DNA of 64,000 bases from Pseudobdellovibrionaceae bacterium (GTDB lineage Bacteria > Bdellovibrionota > Bdellovibrionia > Bdellovibrionales > UBA1609), in NCBI GenBank assembly GCA_020635055.1, contig JACKAN010000012.1, positions 46,020 to 110,019 on the forward strand, in the 5' to 3' direction. The notes under the pieces are model-generated. The model was not told the DNA's origin. It ran no database searches and was given only the letters and a program-made list of their open reading frames with translations. Numbering within the stretch: the stretch's first letter is position 1; the number at the start of each line of letters is the position of its first letter. Below are positions 18,180 to 27,041 of the stretch, piece by piece. The translations under genes and the position numbers were made by a program.

Positions 18180-19084
18180 ATGAACTATAATATGAAAGAA
18201 AGCGCTTCTATAAATTTAAAGCATCTTAAAGATCATGAGCTTTTAACTCAAACTTTAAATCTTATTCAAAAAGAACGACACTTGCTTACATAAGTTCTCC
18301 ATCACCTTAAGGAAGTAGAAAGGCGCAGGTTGTTTTTAGACCTTGGCTATCAAAGTTTATTTGAGTATACAGTTAAAGAACTCAAATATAGCGAGGGCCA
18401 AGCCGGTAGAAGAATACAAGCGATGAGACTTTTAAAAGAAATTCCAGAAATAGAAAAGAAAATCGAATCAGTAGCTTTAAGTTTAACCAGTATCTCACAA
18501 GCTAAAGCCTTTTTTAGGGAAGTCAAAAAATCTGGATTTAATAAAATTAAATCTAGTACAAGTGATTTAAATAAAAATAAGACAAATAAAATGAACCAAA
18601 TAAAATGTTGTGTAATCTTGATAAGTTAAAACTATTAGAAAGTTTGGAAAACAAATCGATCCGTCAAAGGCAGAAAATACTTTTACAAATGCTACTAGAA
18701 ATCGCATTACCAAAAGAAAAAGAACGCCTACTTTCTGATAACCATACAGAAATCAGATTTGTTTTAAATCAAGAGTTAAAAAATAGACTTGCTGAACTAA
18801 GATCATTATTGGGTGCAAAGGGTGCCACTATAAATATGGTGGAACTGATTGATTATATGATCAAGATCAGTATCGAAACAATAAAAATTAAAAAGTTCGG
18901 AAATAAGCGGGTCCTAAGCGAACAAAGAAAGGTAGAAACTACTTTAGAAGCCAAATCTAAAATACAGCAAGATGAAATAGCGCCGGAGTTGCAATGCAGT
19001 ATGAACTTTAAATCTAAAAACAATAAAAGCTATACAAGAGGCAAAGAGAAATGGTTGAACAAAAAAATCTATGGCCGGAGTTGA
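18180..19084 (+). pseudogene. HNH-endonuclease-family protein, disabled and lacking the HNH end
   Basis: The reading starts at the ATG 18180 behind AGGAG and follows a family common in Bdellovibrio-type genomes (as I recall): INLKHLKDHELLTQTLNLI, ERRRLFLDLGYQSLFEYTV, KYSEGQAGRRIQAMRLLKE. A TAA at 18291-18293 stands where CAA (Gln) is expected, in the first 40 codons. A frameshift near 18600 moves the reading to the frame that opens at 18605 and carries on with LESLENKSIRQRQKILLQML and RLAELRSLLGAKGATINMVEL. The gene then stops at 19084 (or about 19203 with readthrough) without any H-N-H motif, so the nuclease part is lost. The (CTAA)n array lies just upstream. Confidence 0.7.
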
Positions 19085-19228
19085 TTAGCAATATAAGAAG
19101 TAAAACTATATACAACCAACAAGTTCCAGATGGAACACTAAAACATAGACTTAGTGAGTTAACAGACAAACCAAAACCAACAGTTAAATCAACTAATATA
19201 TAGGTTCGCATAATTAAAAGGACATAGT

Positions 19229-20106
19229 TGATTAATCAGTTATCCTAGCCTAATACTTTGTCATGCAACCGAGATATTTAAATTTACATCCGAGAACCAT
19301 AAAAAACTAAAGCGCATGGAAGCAGAAGCCAATATTGACGGTGCTTATAGGGTTTCTAGTCGTATAAGAGCCGTACTCTTAAGTAACGAAAAAAATAGTA
19401 GTGGTGAAATATCCTTGTTGCTCGGCGCTGCTAGGTCAAGAGTCTCTAATTGGCTTAAAACTTATGAAGAGCAAGGAGTTGAAGGTTTGATGGAGGGTGA
19501 ACGCTCTGGGAGACCTTCCCTTCTAACTGATCTAGAAAAAGTTTTAATTTGCGACATTGTTGATAGTGGCCCCGTCGCATATGGATTTCTAAGTGGTGTT
19601 TGGACATCAAAATTAATTGCTGAAGTTATCAATGATGAGTTTGGGGTAAACTATCATCCCGGACATGTTTGGAAAATCTTGCAGGAGTTTGGATTTTCAG
19701 TGCAAAGTCCAAAGCGGCTCTTGGCCAATGCTGACAGTGAAAAGAAAGAATATTGGATTAAAAAGACGTACCCTGCCATTAAAAAAAAGCCAAAAAAAAT
19801 AGAAGACGAATAATCTTTGGAGACGAAGCTAACTTTCGTCAGGATTCAACACTTCATCGGACCTGGTCGAGAAAGGGATGTCAGCCACTTGTTCCCGTGA
19901 CTGGTCAACGGAAATCTGTCAAAATCTTTGGCTGTGTTGATGTTACATCTTCAAAATTCATATATAGTGCCGATGAAGTCTTCAATGTGCCCTCCTACCT
20001 GAATTTCCTGGAATATGTGGGAACAGAAATGTTTGAAAAAAACAAGAAAGTCTACTTGCATAAAACGAATGGAAAGCTATTTATAAAAAATAGCCATGTT
20101 AAATAA
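19229..20106 (+). mobile_element. Truncated IS630-type transposase in two frames
   Basis: The first frame (ATG 19316; homologous-looking residues EIFKFTSENHKKLKR extend upstream to a stop at about 19228) gives the helix-turn-helix half: GEISLLLGAARSRVSNWLKTYEEQGVEGLMEG and RSGRPSLL, then NYHPGHVWKILQEFGFS. It ends at 19813. The -1 frame continues at once with RIIFGDEANFRQDSTLHRTW (first catalytic Asp) and GQRKSVKIFGCVDV. A slippery A AAA AAG lies at 19783-19789. The protein then ends at 20106 with KKVYLHKTNG instead of the second catalytic Asp block, so the last third, including the D and E of the DDE triad, is gone. It is therefore inactive. No terminal inverted repeats were found by eye. 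Confidence 0.75.
19783..19789 (+). promoter_or_regulatory. Candidate -1 ribosomal frameshift site (A AAA AAG)
   Basis: In the zero frame of the IS630-type transposase the codons are AAA AAA AAG from 19781. The last seven bases therefore form the canonical slippery heptamer A AAA AAG. A -1 slip leads directly into the frame carrying FGDEANF. A second A8 run (19792-19799) gives A AAA AAA in the same phase. The zero-frame stop is 24 nt downstream. Confidence 0.55.
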
Positions 20107-20154
20107 TAAATAATCTAAAGAAATAGCTAACTTTTTTTAATGACAAGATTTTTT

Positions 20155-20201
20155 GATACTTAGATACTTAGATACTTAGATACTTAGATACTTAGATACT
20201 T
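20155..20201. repeat. Octanucleotide tandem repeat GATACTTA, 5.9 copies
   Basis: Five perfect copies of GATACTTA (20155-20194) are followed by GATACTT. It lies 50 nt after the truncated IS630 transposase in non-coding, decayed DNA. Confidence 0.95.
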
Positions 20202-20206
20202 CAAGT

Positions 20207-20794
20207 TTATAAATTATAAATTATTAATAAGAAGAGCTGAGTTTGTACTCATCAGCTACGAAAAATTCGCCTTTATGATTCGCTCATTCTTACTCCAGGT
20301 TTTTTAGGTAATCCACTAAAAAAATTGGATATCTGAAAGACAAAGAAGGACATTGGGTAACAACAGAGATATAGGTACTTAACCGAGTAACATTTTCTAA
20401 AAAGCTGCTTATCATAAATCTAACAGTGAATCTTTCTGAAATTGTAATCTCTCAATACGCAACGCAACTCCGGTGCTATTTCATTATCATTTATATTGGT
20501 TTTGGTTTTGGTTTTTAGTTATCTTCATGTTTTCAATAAATTTTATTGTTTTACAATTTATTGTAATAAGTAATAAATTTACAAGTTCAGTTATTACTAG
20601 GTTCTTATCGGAAATTTAAACGGGAAATTTTTTTGTGTTTGCGCGTGTCTCAATATGAGATATCTGTTGATGGTTTGTTCGCTTGTAAAATTGCTAAACT
20701 GTTGAAATGATTAAATTGGTACATATTGATACGATTCTTGACTAAAGTTTGTAATGTTCCATCCCGATACGTAATAATAGAAAGAAACGGGAAT
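20207..20794. other. Non-coding stretch with an HNH-like scrap on the minus strand
   Basis: No intact gene is seen. The reverse complement of 20464-20479 is ATAGCACCGGAGTTGC, and the minus-strand frame around it reads NDNEIAPELRC, matching DEIAPELQC of the HNH pseudogene at about 18970-19000. On the plus strand, ILTPGFLGNPLKKLD near 20285 looks like coding sequence broken by stops. The promoter of the 20.8-kb gene should lie in the last 150 bases. Confidence 0.4.
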
Positions 20795-20806
20795 ATGGAG
20801 AAACAA

Positions 20807-22660
20807 ATGACTATGAAAAATGTAAATAGGTATTTATCCAATGTTTTGCAAACATATTTTCCAATAATTATTTTTATCTTTATGAGTTCAGTAATCTTTA
20901 ATCATAGAATGGCTCAAGCTACTACATTGCAGTGTGCTGGTAAAATTTTACCAGCACCCTCTAATGAGTTGCAAAGTGCAGGAAATGAATTGATTGAAAA
21001 ATGTAAGTCATCACAAAGAAAGTGTGAGGAGATAACAGCTGCGGGCGGTGGAGCTACTGCGGCTAAAGGTGTGAATGCAACTGAAGCCACAAAAGACGCA
21101 GATGCAGGAAAAAAAGCAGCTGGTACTCAAGCAAATCTTGCTGGATACACTGCAATGGTTGCCGCAGAAGCAAAAAAAGCTTGTGATTTACAAAGAGCAA
21201 AGGTTCTTAGTTATATTGGTAGTGATTATAAACTCGCAAGTAAAAATCTATTCGAAAGTATTAATACAGCAGCAGCACAGAAAGATGAAGCCGCCAACGC
21301 TGAAACGTGTAATGAACAGGCGCTTCGTTTTGATAAAGAGGTTAAGAGCGAGCTGAATCCTTGTTTAGCGATTATAAATAAAATTGCTATAGAAAACGGA
21401 ATGACAAGCAATGCAGCTATGCAAGCCGCTCAGGAATCTTCTGGCATAGCCGACATGCTAAGTAGTGATACTGGGAAAATGTTGGGTGCTGGGGCTTTGG
21501 GTGCAGCTTTGGGTGCTGGAGCCATGCATTTTCTCAATAAAGATAAGGATAAGGACGACGATGATGATGACAATAGTAACTTTACGGTAAATGAAAATGC
21601 TGATGGTGGATATTGTGTTAAGTATGGTAAAGATCAAGAAAAGTGTTATGACAACACTCAATTATCACAAATGTGTTTTACATCTAGCGAGACCAAGCAG
21701 GCCAGTTACCCATATCCTAATGTAATGCAGAATGCTCAAACTGATAAAATAAAAGAGGCCTTATGTACCTCCTTTAAAGCCGACACTCGTGATGGTGGTG
21801 GTGGCGATACTAAAACATGCTTCACTAATAAAGCTGAATATTTTAAAGAGCAAGCCTGCCAAAGTCGGATGCTGACTCAATGTCAGAATACTGACTTTGG
21901 TGATTGTGCAAAATTTAACGACCACTATTGCTATAACGACGACCAAGGTGAAGGCAAAGGCACGAACTATTGTGTTTACAGAGAGGCCAAAAGTTTTTGT
22001 GAAGGTGGGGGAAGTCCGTCATCACCCAGTTGTACTTGGATTAAGCAAATGGCCGATTTAGGTACGAATGGTGACTCCAGTTGTATGGCTAATATAAATC
22101 AAGCTACTTGTTTTCCCAACGCCTATGGTTCCGGTGAACATATGGGAACGGCATGTACAAATTTAGGTATCGCGGATAAAGATCCTCTATGTAAAAATTT
22201 AAATAATCCTAAAACCTATTTTTCTTGGCGCAACCCAGGCTCTCCAGGATCAGAAAGTGTGGCATCTCTTGGTAGTGGGGGCCTAACACCACTTAATACA
22301 ACTAAAGTGGTTCCGGCAAATGCATGTATAAAGCCTGATATGGATTGTACATTGCCTAAAAATCGTAGTGCGGCATCTTGTGTTGATTACTATTGCTGTA
22401 ACTCAAAAAATGCTGCCGCTCCAATTTGTCAAAGTTTAACTATTGCCACAGCTCCATCATTAACAAATTCTTCAAAAAAGCTGGGCAGTAACATGGCTAA
22501 TTCAAATTATCGCTATCCAGCCGGAAGCTTACCTGCGGATGTTCAAACATATAGAACAGAATCTATTTTTACTTCCTCAGGAAACTCAGCCGTAAAGCAA
22601 TTGTGTGCCAAAGGCGAACTCTACGATTGTGGAAGTTTAAGTGGCTATATTCCTAAGTAA
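20807..22660 (+). CDS. Large Cys-rich secreted protein with glycine-zipper segment and Asp tract
   Basis: The start at 20807 is chosen because GGAG lies at the ideal spacing; an ATG at 20795 is equally in frame. A signal or anchor segment (TYFPIIIFIFMSSVIFNHRMAQA) precedes TTLQCAGKIL. An Ala/Lys-rich helical region (residues about 70-200) ends in a glycine-zipper-like MLGAGALGAALGAGAMHFL. A run of alternating Lys/Asp then all Asp follows (DKDKDKDDDDDD). The C-terminal 350 residues hold about 30 Cys, with pairs such as YYCCN, suggesting a heavily disulfide-bonded extracellular domain. I recognise no family. It stands alone behind the decayed island and is convergent with a small membrane protein. 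Confidence 0.7.
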   Translation: MTMKNVNRYLSNVLQTYFPIIIFIFMSSVIFNHRMAQATTLQCAGKILPAPSNELQSAGNELIEKCKSSQRKCEEITAAGGGATAAKGVNATEATKDADAGKKAAGTQANLAGYTAMVAAEAKKACDLQRAKVLSYIGSDYKLASKNLFESINTAAAQKDEAANAETCNEQALRFDKEVKSELNPCLAIINKIAIENGMTSNAAMQAAQESSGIADMLSSDTGKMLGAGALGAALGAGAMHFLNKDKDKDDDDDDNSNFTVNENADGGYCVKYGKDQEKCYDNTQLSQMCFTSSETKQASYPYPNVMQNAQTDKIKEALCTSFKADTRDGGGGDTKTCFTNKAEYFKEQACQSRMLTQCQNTDFGDCAKFNDHYCYNDDQGEGKGTNYCVYREAKSFCEGGGSPSSPSCTWIKQMADLGTNGDSSCMANINQATCFPNAYGSGEHMGTACTNLGIADKDPLCKNLNNPKTYFSWRNPGSPGSESVASLGSGGLTPLNTTKVVPANACIKPDMDCTLPKNRSAASCVDYYCCNSKNAAAPICQSLTIATAPSLTNSSKKLGSNMANSNYRYPAGSLPADVQTYRTESIFTSSGNSAVKQLCAKGELYDCGSLSGYIPK

Positions 22661-22677
22661 TTGGTTATTTAATTAAA

Positions 22678-22866
22678 TTATTTTCTTTGAGCACATATTA
22701 ATGTTGAATTATCTGATTGTGCCAATACTTGTTTTGTCTTGCTGGATTCATTTTCCTGCTGTTGTGAAACCATGGCAAGAGCGATAAAACCAATAACTAA
22801 TAAAATAAAGTGTATTCTTTCGGATTGTGAATTCTGAATTTCTTTCTCTGTCGTAGTTTCTACCAT
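22678..22866 (-). CDS. Small single-span membrane protein
   Basis: The 62-residue protein has one hydrophobic helix (HFILLVIGFIALAMV, about residues 19-33) between a charged N-terminus and a polar, Gln/Ser-rich tail with a single Cys (LICAQRK). AAGGGTG stands nine bases before the ATG. No family recognised. It ends 17 nt from the convergent Cys-rich gene. Confidence 0.45.
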   Translation of the reverse strand: MVETTTEKEIQNSQSERIHFILLVIGFIALAMVSQQQENESSKTKQVLAQSDNSTLICAQRK

Positions 22867-23096
22867 AACAACACCCTTTTTTGGTTTAATGTGGAACTAA
22901 ATGTTTCCACAAAATTTAGCTAAATAAACATAAGCAAGGTCTAAGCCAGAATTGCGATTTTTTAAAAAGGTCTTACTTTACATATGAAAGACTCATAAAT
23001 GTCACTTCATGAAAATTCTACTTGATTATTTTTTATGGTGCGACGGTTTCTGTCACTAGTTTTGTAATTTAGTAATTCTTTGTGATTTTAGTAAAG

Positions 23097-24047
23097 TTAG
23101 TTTATTCCCTCTTTGGGAGCAGTAATTAAATCTGTTGTAGATAGGTAGGGAAGCACTTGGGTAATTTGTGTAACGTCTTCTCCTTGGCAACCCTTGTCTT
23201 CGCAAACATTAGATACGCGACAGCCATTTTTAACTAGAAAATCTGTTGCACCTCTAACTAATATGCCTTCTACTTTGCCATCTAATGTATTGAACACTGC
23301 AGAGCCTGAATTGCCCCCATAGGTATCAAGATTGGTTGTAAAGTAACCTTTTTGTATTGAGCGAACATTGGCTCCACCAGCAATTTTTGTTGGAATCCCA
23401 GCAGGATGGCCTATAACCGTGAGAGGTTCACCAACTGTTATTTGACTTTTTTCTCGCAATTTAAGTGGGGCATACTGAGTCACTTCTCTATCCAATTGGA
23501 CTACGGCGAAGTCGGCACCTTTGCCTTCAATTTCACTATGAATTAGTTTTTTACAAGAATAGATATCTTCAGAATTTACAACTTGTGGGGAGTCATTGGG
23601 CGACCTCATTGCAAAGCCAAATACAAATTTAGTTTTTGTACAATTGCTTTCAGAATTAATACAATGTCCTGCTGTGACTAGAAGATCTTTACCAACTAAA
23701 AAGCCCGAGCAAAAAGCTCCAGTGGGTTGTTCTCTGAAAGGCTCTGAGGGGCATAAACTATAGACGTCCCCAAATTTTCTTGATTTAATTTCAACAAAGC
23801 CTCCACCTTTATCGCTTAAGTTTTGAGCATCCACTAAAGCGACAGTGGATTGGGCTGAGGCTAATAACTTAGGATCATTAACTTCATAAAGATCAAGGCG
23901 ATCGTCGGCTCCATAAATCACTTTTGGCGTGGCGAATTTATTTTTTTCATTTTCTTTAGATTCTGATTTGCTGATTGTATGAACTTGACTACAAGAAGCT
24001 AGCCACACAAACATAAGGGTTGTTAGAAAACGTAGGAAATGAGTCAT
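23097..24047 (-). CDS. Trypsin-like serine protease lipoprotein
   Basis: The lipobox WLASC (Cys 19) anchors it to a membrane. The S1-fold catalytic triad is visible: His in LLVTAGHCIN, Asp in GADFAVVQLDREV, Ser in YGGNSGSAVFN. The segment QPTGAFCSGFLVG before the His and AGGANVRSIQKGYFTTNLDT before the Ser fit the V8/glutamyl-endopeptidase-like branch. An N-terminal stretch of about 60 residues (YGADDRLDLYEVNDPKLLA) resembles the propeptide of such enzymes. Extra Cys near the end may form disulfides. It is expected to act in the periplasm or at the cell surface. Direct repeats TTTAGGTCTTG occur in its upstream region (about 24068-24110). Confidence 0.85.
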   Translation of the reverse strand: MTHFLRFLTTLMFVWLASCSQVHTISKSESKENEKNKFATPKVIYGADDRLDLYEVNDPKLLASAQSTVALVDAQNLSDKGGGFVEIKSRKFGDVYSLCPSEPFREQPTGAFCSGFLVGKDLLVTAGHCINSESNCTKTKFVFGFAMRSPNDSPQVVNSEDIYSCKKLIHSEIEGKGADFAVVQLDREVTQYAPLKLREKSQITVGEPLTVIGHPAGIPTKIAGGANVRSIQKGYFTTNLDTYGGNSGSAVFNTLDGKVEGILVRGATDFLVKNGCRVSNVCEDKGCQGEDVTQITQVLPYLSTTDLITAPKEGIN

Positions 24048-24144
24048 TGCTACTCCTTGATGTGCATTTAGGTCTTGTTCGGAATTTTGACGGGACGGAC
24101 TTTAGGTCTTGCCTAAAAAACGATAAAAATCTAGACGGGAGTAG

Positions 24145-24201
24145 AGGTACCAAGTCCCTTTTTACGTTGCGGTGAAACGTAAAAAGGGACTTGGTACCTT
24201 T
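24145..24201. repeat. Dispersed hairpin repeat, copy 2
   Basis: Arms at 24145-24168 and 24176-24199 are perfectly complementary, with loop GCGGTGA. These 57 bases are identical to 3183-3239. The tamA stop codon (24200-24202 on the minus strand) touches the hairpin, so as in copy 1 it lies directly after a gene's end. Confidence 0.9.
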
Positions 24202-27034
24202 AGAAAGAGCCGATACTGAAGTGGATTCGGTCTAGGCGCTCGCCTTTGTGTGGGGCAATTTTTTTGGCAAGTTCGAGTACGATAGGGCCCAGCGGAGTTC
24301 GAAGATGAATGCCTATGCCAACACTTTGACGTATGGGATCTGTAGACATACATGTTTTTAATTCATTATCATAAAAAGTACATTGTTTATCAGAATCAGA
24401 AAATTGAATGGCACCTATATCATAGAATAAAGCAAGAGCCATGGGCTCTAAAGATTTAATTGGAATGCGTAACTCAGTTTTAAATAAATAGTAGTTACTG
24501 TCTCCAGTTACTCTTGTGCCTGTTAGATCACGATATTGACTATCATTGGGGATATGCTCTTCTCGACTCGATCCACCATAGCCTCGTATTTTCGACTGTC
24601 CATGCAAAAAGAAACTTCTAGAGCTCGGTACTCCGCTTGTAATATCATTATCTAGGTTTTTCAAATATCCACCAGATACATTGTTTGCCCAAACTATATC
24701 AGTTTCACTAATAGGAATGTAAAAACTGTATTTTAAATCTGTACGAAAATAATCAACACCTTCAGAACTGCCTAAAATAGGATTTGAAAATTCAGTTTCC
24801 CAACGGGTGTAGTGCCCATTTGTAGGCAAAAATGGGTTGTTGCGATAATCCCATTCAAATAAAGGGCCCAGAGCAGCGATATGGCTTTCAGTACTATTAC
24901 CTGATGCAGGTTTTTCAAAGTTTCTTTCTGTTTCAATGGACCAAGCCGTCCAAGTTAATTTCAAATTTTTAGAAAATTCCCTTTCTAACAAAAAGTCCAT
25001 ACGGTTACTTTCTCTCATTTGTGCAGTATCTGATTCTTTCTTGTAGTCTCTTTCCTCTAATTCATAGGAAAGATTCACTCGACCGCGTGTTCTACTTTGA
25101 AATAAATAAGGTTCAAAGTATCCCATTGTGGCTCGACCTTGTAAGTTTTTACTTTTTGTTACGTTAGATTTTAGTTCAACTCGGCCAGATATACCACGGC
25201 CAGTTCCATAGAGATTGTTGTAGGACGAACCTATAAAGCCTCGCAATGTAAGATCTTCTTCACTGGTAACTCCGATGCCTGATCTAAAAAGTCCAGGTTT
25301 CCTTTCTGATACAGAAATTATAACAGTTCGATAGGCTAAAGAGGTACCTTCTTCTAGAGTTCTTAAAGTCACTCGAGAAAAGAATCCCAGGCGAGTTAAA
25401 CGCCGTATAACTTCTTCGATCCTTTTATTTGTTAAAATTTCTCCTGGCTTAAGTTCAATTTCTTTTAAAATAACTTCCTCTTGAGTGAAATCATTACCTT
25501 CTATTGAAATGCTATTAATAATAATCTTAGGACCTTCATAAATTTTAAAGTCAATCGAGGCTTCTGTTCCAGAAGTGTTGTAAGTAATTAACTTGTCGTT
25601 TTCATTTAGAATTTTCATTTCTAAATAACCACGGGTTTTGTAAAAGTTCTTTAATTTATTAATACTCTCTTCAACTAGTTTAAGTCTTAATGGAGAATCA
25701 GTCTTTAGATCAATAATTTTACTTAAGGTAAGGGGGCTGAAGTCTTTTACACCATCAAAGCGAAGGCGTAATATTTGTGTGAGAGGGCCCTCATCAATAA
25801 CTATTTGAATTTTAACTCTGTCTTTTTTGTTATTGTACTCAATGCGTGAGGACTGAATTTTTGCACTTAAAAACCCTTGATTTTTTAAGTGTGTTATTAA
25901 ATTGTCATAGCCTAACTCCAAATCTTTACGGATATAATACTTACTCCTAAAAGTATCAGAACTGTTATCAAAGATAAAATCTACATAGTAGTTTTCTGGC
26001 CGGGAAATACGACCCACCACGTTGAGTGAATCAATTCTAACCCTTGGACCCTCATCAACAAAAACCAGAATTTGTTTAAAAAATTTATCTGATTTTTCTA
26101 GTAATCGTGTATTCACTTGAACATTTGCAAAACCCTTTTTTAAATAGAGTTGTCTAACTTTTTGTTCTACTTCTATAGCCGGATCCAATGAAGACACTTC
26201 AAAATTCTTGAGAGCAATGCCATGTCGAAGTTCAAGCTCATTAAGACCTTTATTGTCACTTTGTTTTTTAATTTGTTTAATTACAATTTCATAGCGAAAT
26301 GGATTAAGTATTTCATAGAACAAAGTGGCTTGAGTTTTAGTTTCATTATAATCCACTTTGATTTGACTGAGCTTAGACCTTAAGTAGCCTTTGTCTTTAA
26401 AATAATTCCTCGTTGTGTTTTCAATTTCACTAATGGTCTCAGAAGTAAAATTTTTATTTTTGAACTTATTTAATTTACGAACAATCACACTTGAAAGCTG
26501 TTGGTTTTCAGACTTTATTTCAAACTTAACAAGCAGACAGGGATTGCCCTCATCGATATTAAAAATAATATCCATATGGCTTTGATCTTCGTTTAGAAAT
26601 GAGACCTCAATTTTTGTATTAAAAAAACCTTGGTTACCATAAAACTCTTTCAAGTTATTTGCGGCTTGAACAGTTTTTTTTCTGTCGAATTTAAAGCCAC
26701 TATTTAAATTAATTATTTCATAGAGTTGATCTTTAGAAAAATATTTATTTCCAACAATTTGAATATCTCGCACCTTTCTTAACGGAAAGCCAATCACATG
26801 ATAATTGCCATTATCAGCATAGATTGCAACATTCTGAAATTGTTGTGTTTGAATTAATTTTTCGATTATTTGATCGGCAATTTTAGGATCGGGAGAAGTG
26901 TTAAATAATTCTGGGTTTTGTTTTTTAATGGAGTCAATAGTCTTAACTGATATATTTTCAAAAGTGTACTTGGCCCACAACTCTTGAGAGTTAAAAATTA
27001 TTAAACTAAAAATAAAAACTACAATTAACTTCAT
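24200..27034 (-). CDS. tamA: Omp85-family outer-membrane protein (TamA-like) with about seven POTRA domains
   Basis: A signal peptide (MKLIVVFIFSLIIFNSQELWA) precedes a long periplasmic arm and a C-terminal 16-strand barrel of the BamA/TamA family. POTRA-type repeats are seen as successive blocks with F-Y-x-x-(Q/R/K)-G-(F/Y) and a closing D-E-G or S-E-R: NNLKEFYGNQGFF, TRNYFKDKGYL, VRQLYLKKGFA, ITHLKNQGFL, INKLKNFYKTRGYL, IRRLTRLGFF, plus an earlier diverged unit (residues about 22-85). The barrel ends with GIGIHLRTPLGPIVLELA and terminal F. At 944 residues it exceeds TamA (three POTRAs) and BamA (five). The adjacent tamB favours the TamA role: insertion of outer-membrane proteins or lipid traffic. 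tamB lies 7 nt upstream in the same operon. Confidence 0.85.
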   Translation of the reverse strand: MKLIVVFIFSLIIFNSQELWAKYTFENISVKTIDSIKKQNPELFNTSPDPKIADQIIEKLIQTQQFQNVAIYADNGNYHVIGFPLRKVRDIQIVGNKYFSKDQLYEIINLNSGFKFDRKKTVQAANNLKEFYGNQGFFNTKIEVSFLNEDQSHMDIIFNIDEGNPCLLVKFEIKSENQQLSSVIVRKLNKFKNKNFTSETISEIENTTRNYFKDKGYLRSKLSQIKVDYNETKTQATLFYEILNPFRYEIVIKQIKKQSDNKGLNELELRHGIALKNFEVSSLDPAIEVEQKVRQLYLKKGFANVQVNTRLLEKSDKFFKQILVFVDEGPRVRIDSLNVVGRISRPENYYVDFIFDNSSDTFRSKYYIRKDLELGYDNLITHLKNQGFLSAKIQSSRIEYNNKKDRVKIQIVIDEGPLTQILRLRFDGVKDFSPLTLSKIIDLKTDSPLRLKLVEESINKLKNFYKTRGYLEMKILNENDKLITYNTSGTEASIDFKIYEGPKIIINSISIEGNDFTQEEVILKEIELKPGEILTNKRIEEVIRRLTRLGFFSRVTLRTLEEGTSLAYRTVIISVSERKPGLFRSGIGVTSEEDLTLRGFIGSSYNNLYGTGRGISGRVELKSNVTKSKNLQGRATMGYFEPYLFQSRTRGRVNLSYELEERDYKKESDTAQMRESNRMDFLLEREFSKNLKLTWTAWSIETERNFEKPASGNSTESHIAALGPLFEWDYRNNPFLPTNGHYTRWETEFSNPILGSSEGVDYFRTDLKYSFYIPISETDIVWANNVSGGYLKNLDNDITSGVPSSRSFFLHGQSKIRGYGGSSREEHIPNDSQYRDLTGTRVTGDSNYYLFKTELRIPIKSLEPMALALFYDIGAIQFSDSDKQCTFYDNELKTCMSTDPIRQSVGIGIHLRTPLGPIVLELAKKIAPHKGERLDRIHFSIGSF

Positions 27035-27041
27035 AATAAAT

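Noticed and set aside
20650..20841. Minus-strand 63-codon ORF with a hydrophobic N-terminus
   Set aside because: It overlaps the promoter and start of the 20.8-kb gene, has no ribosome-binding site, and reads as its antisense.
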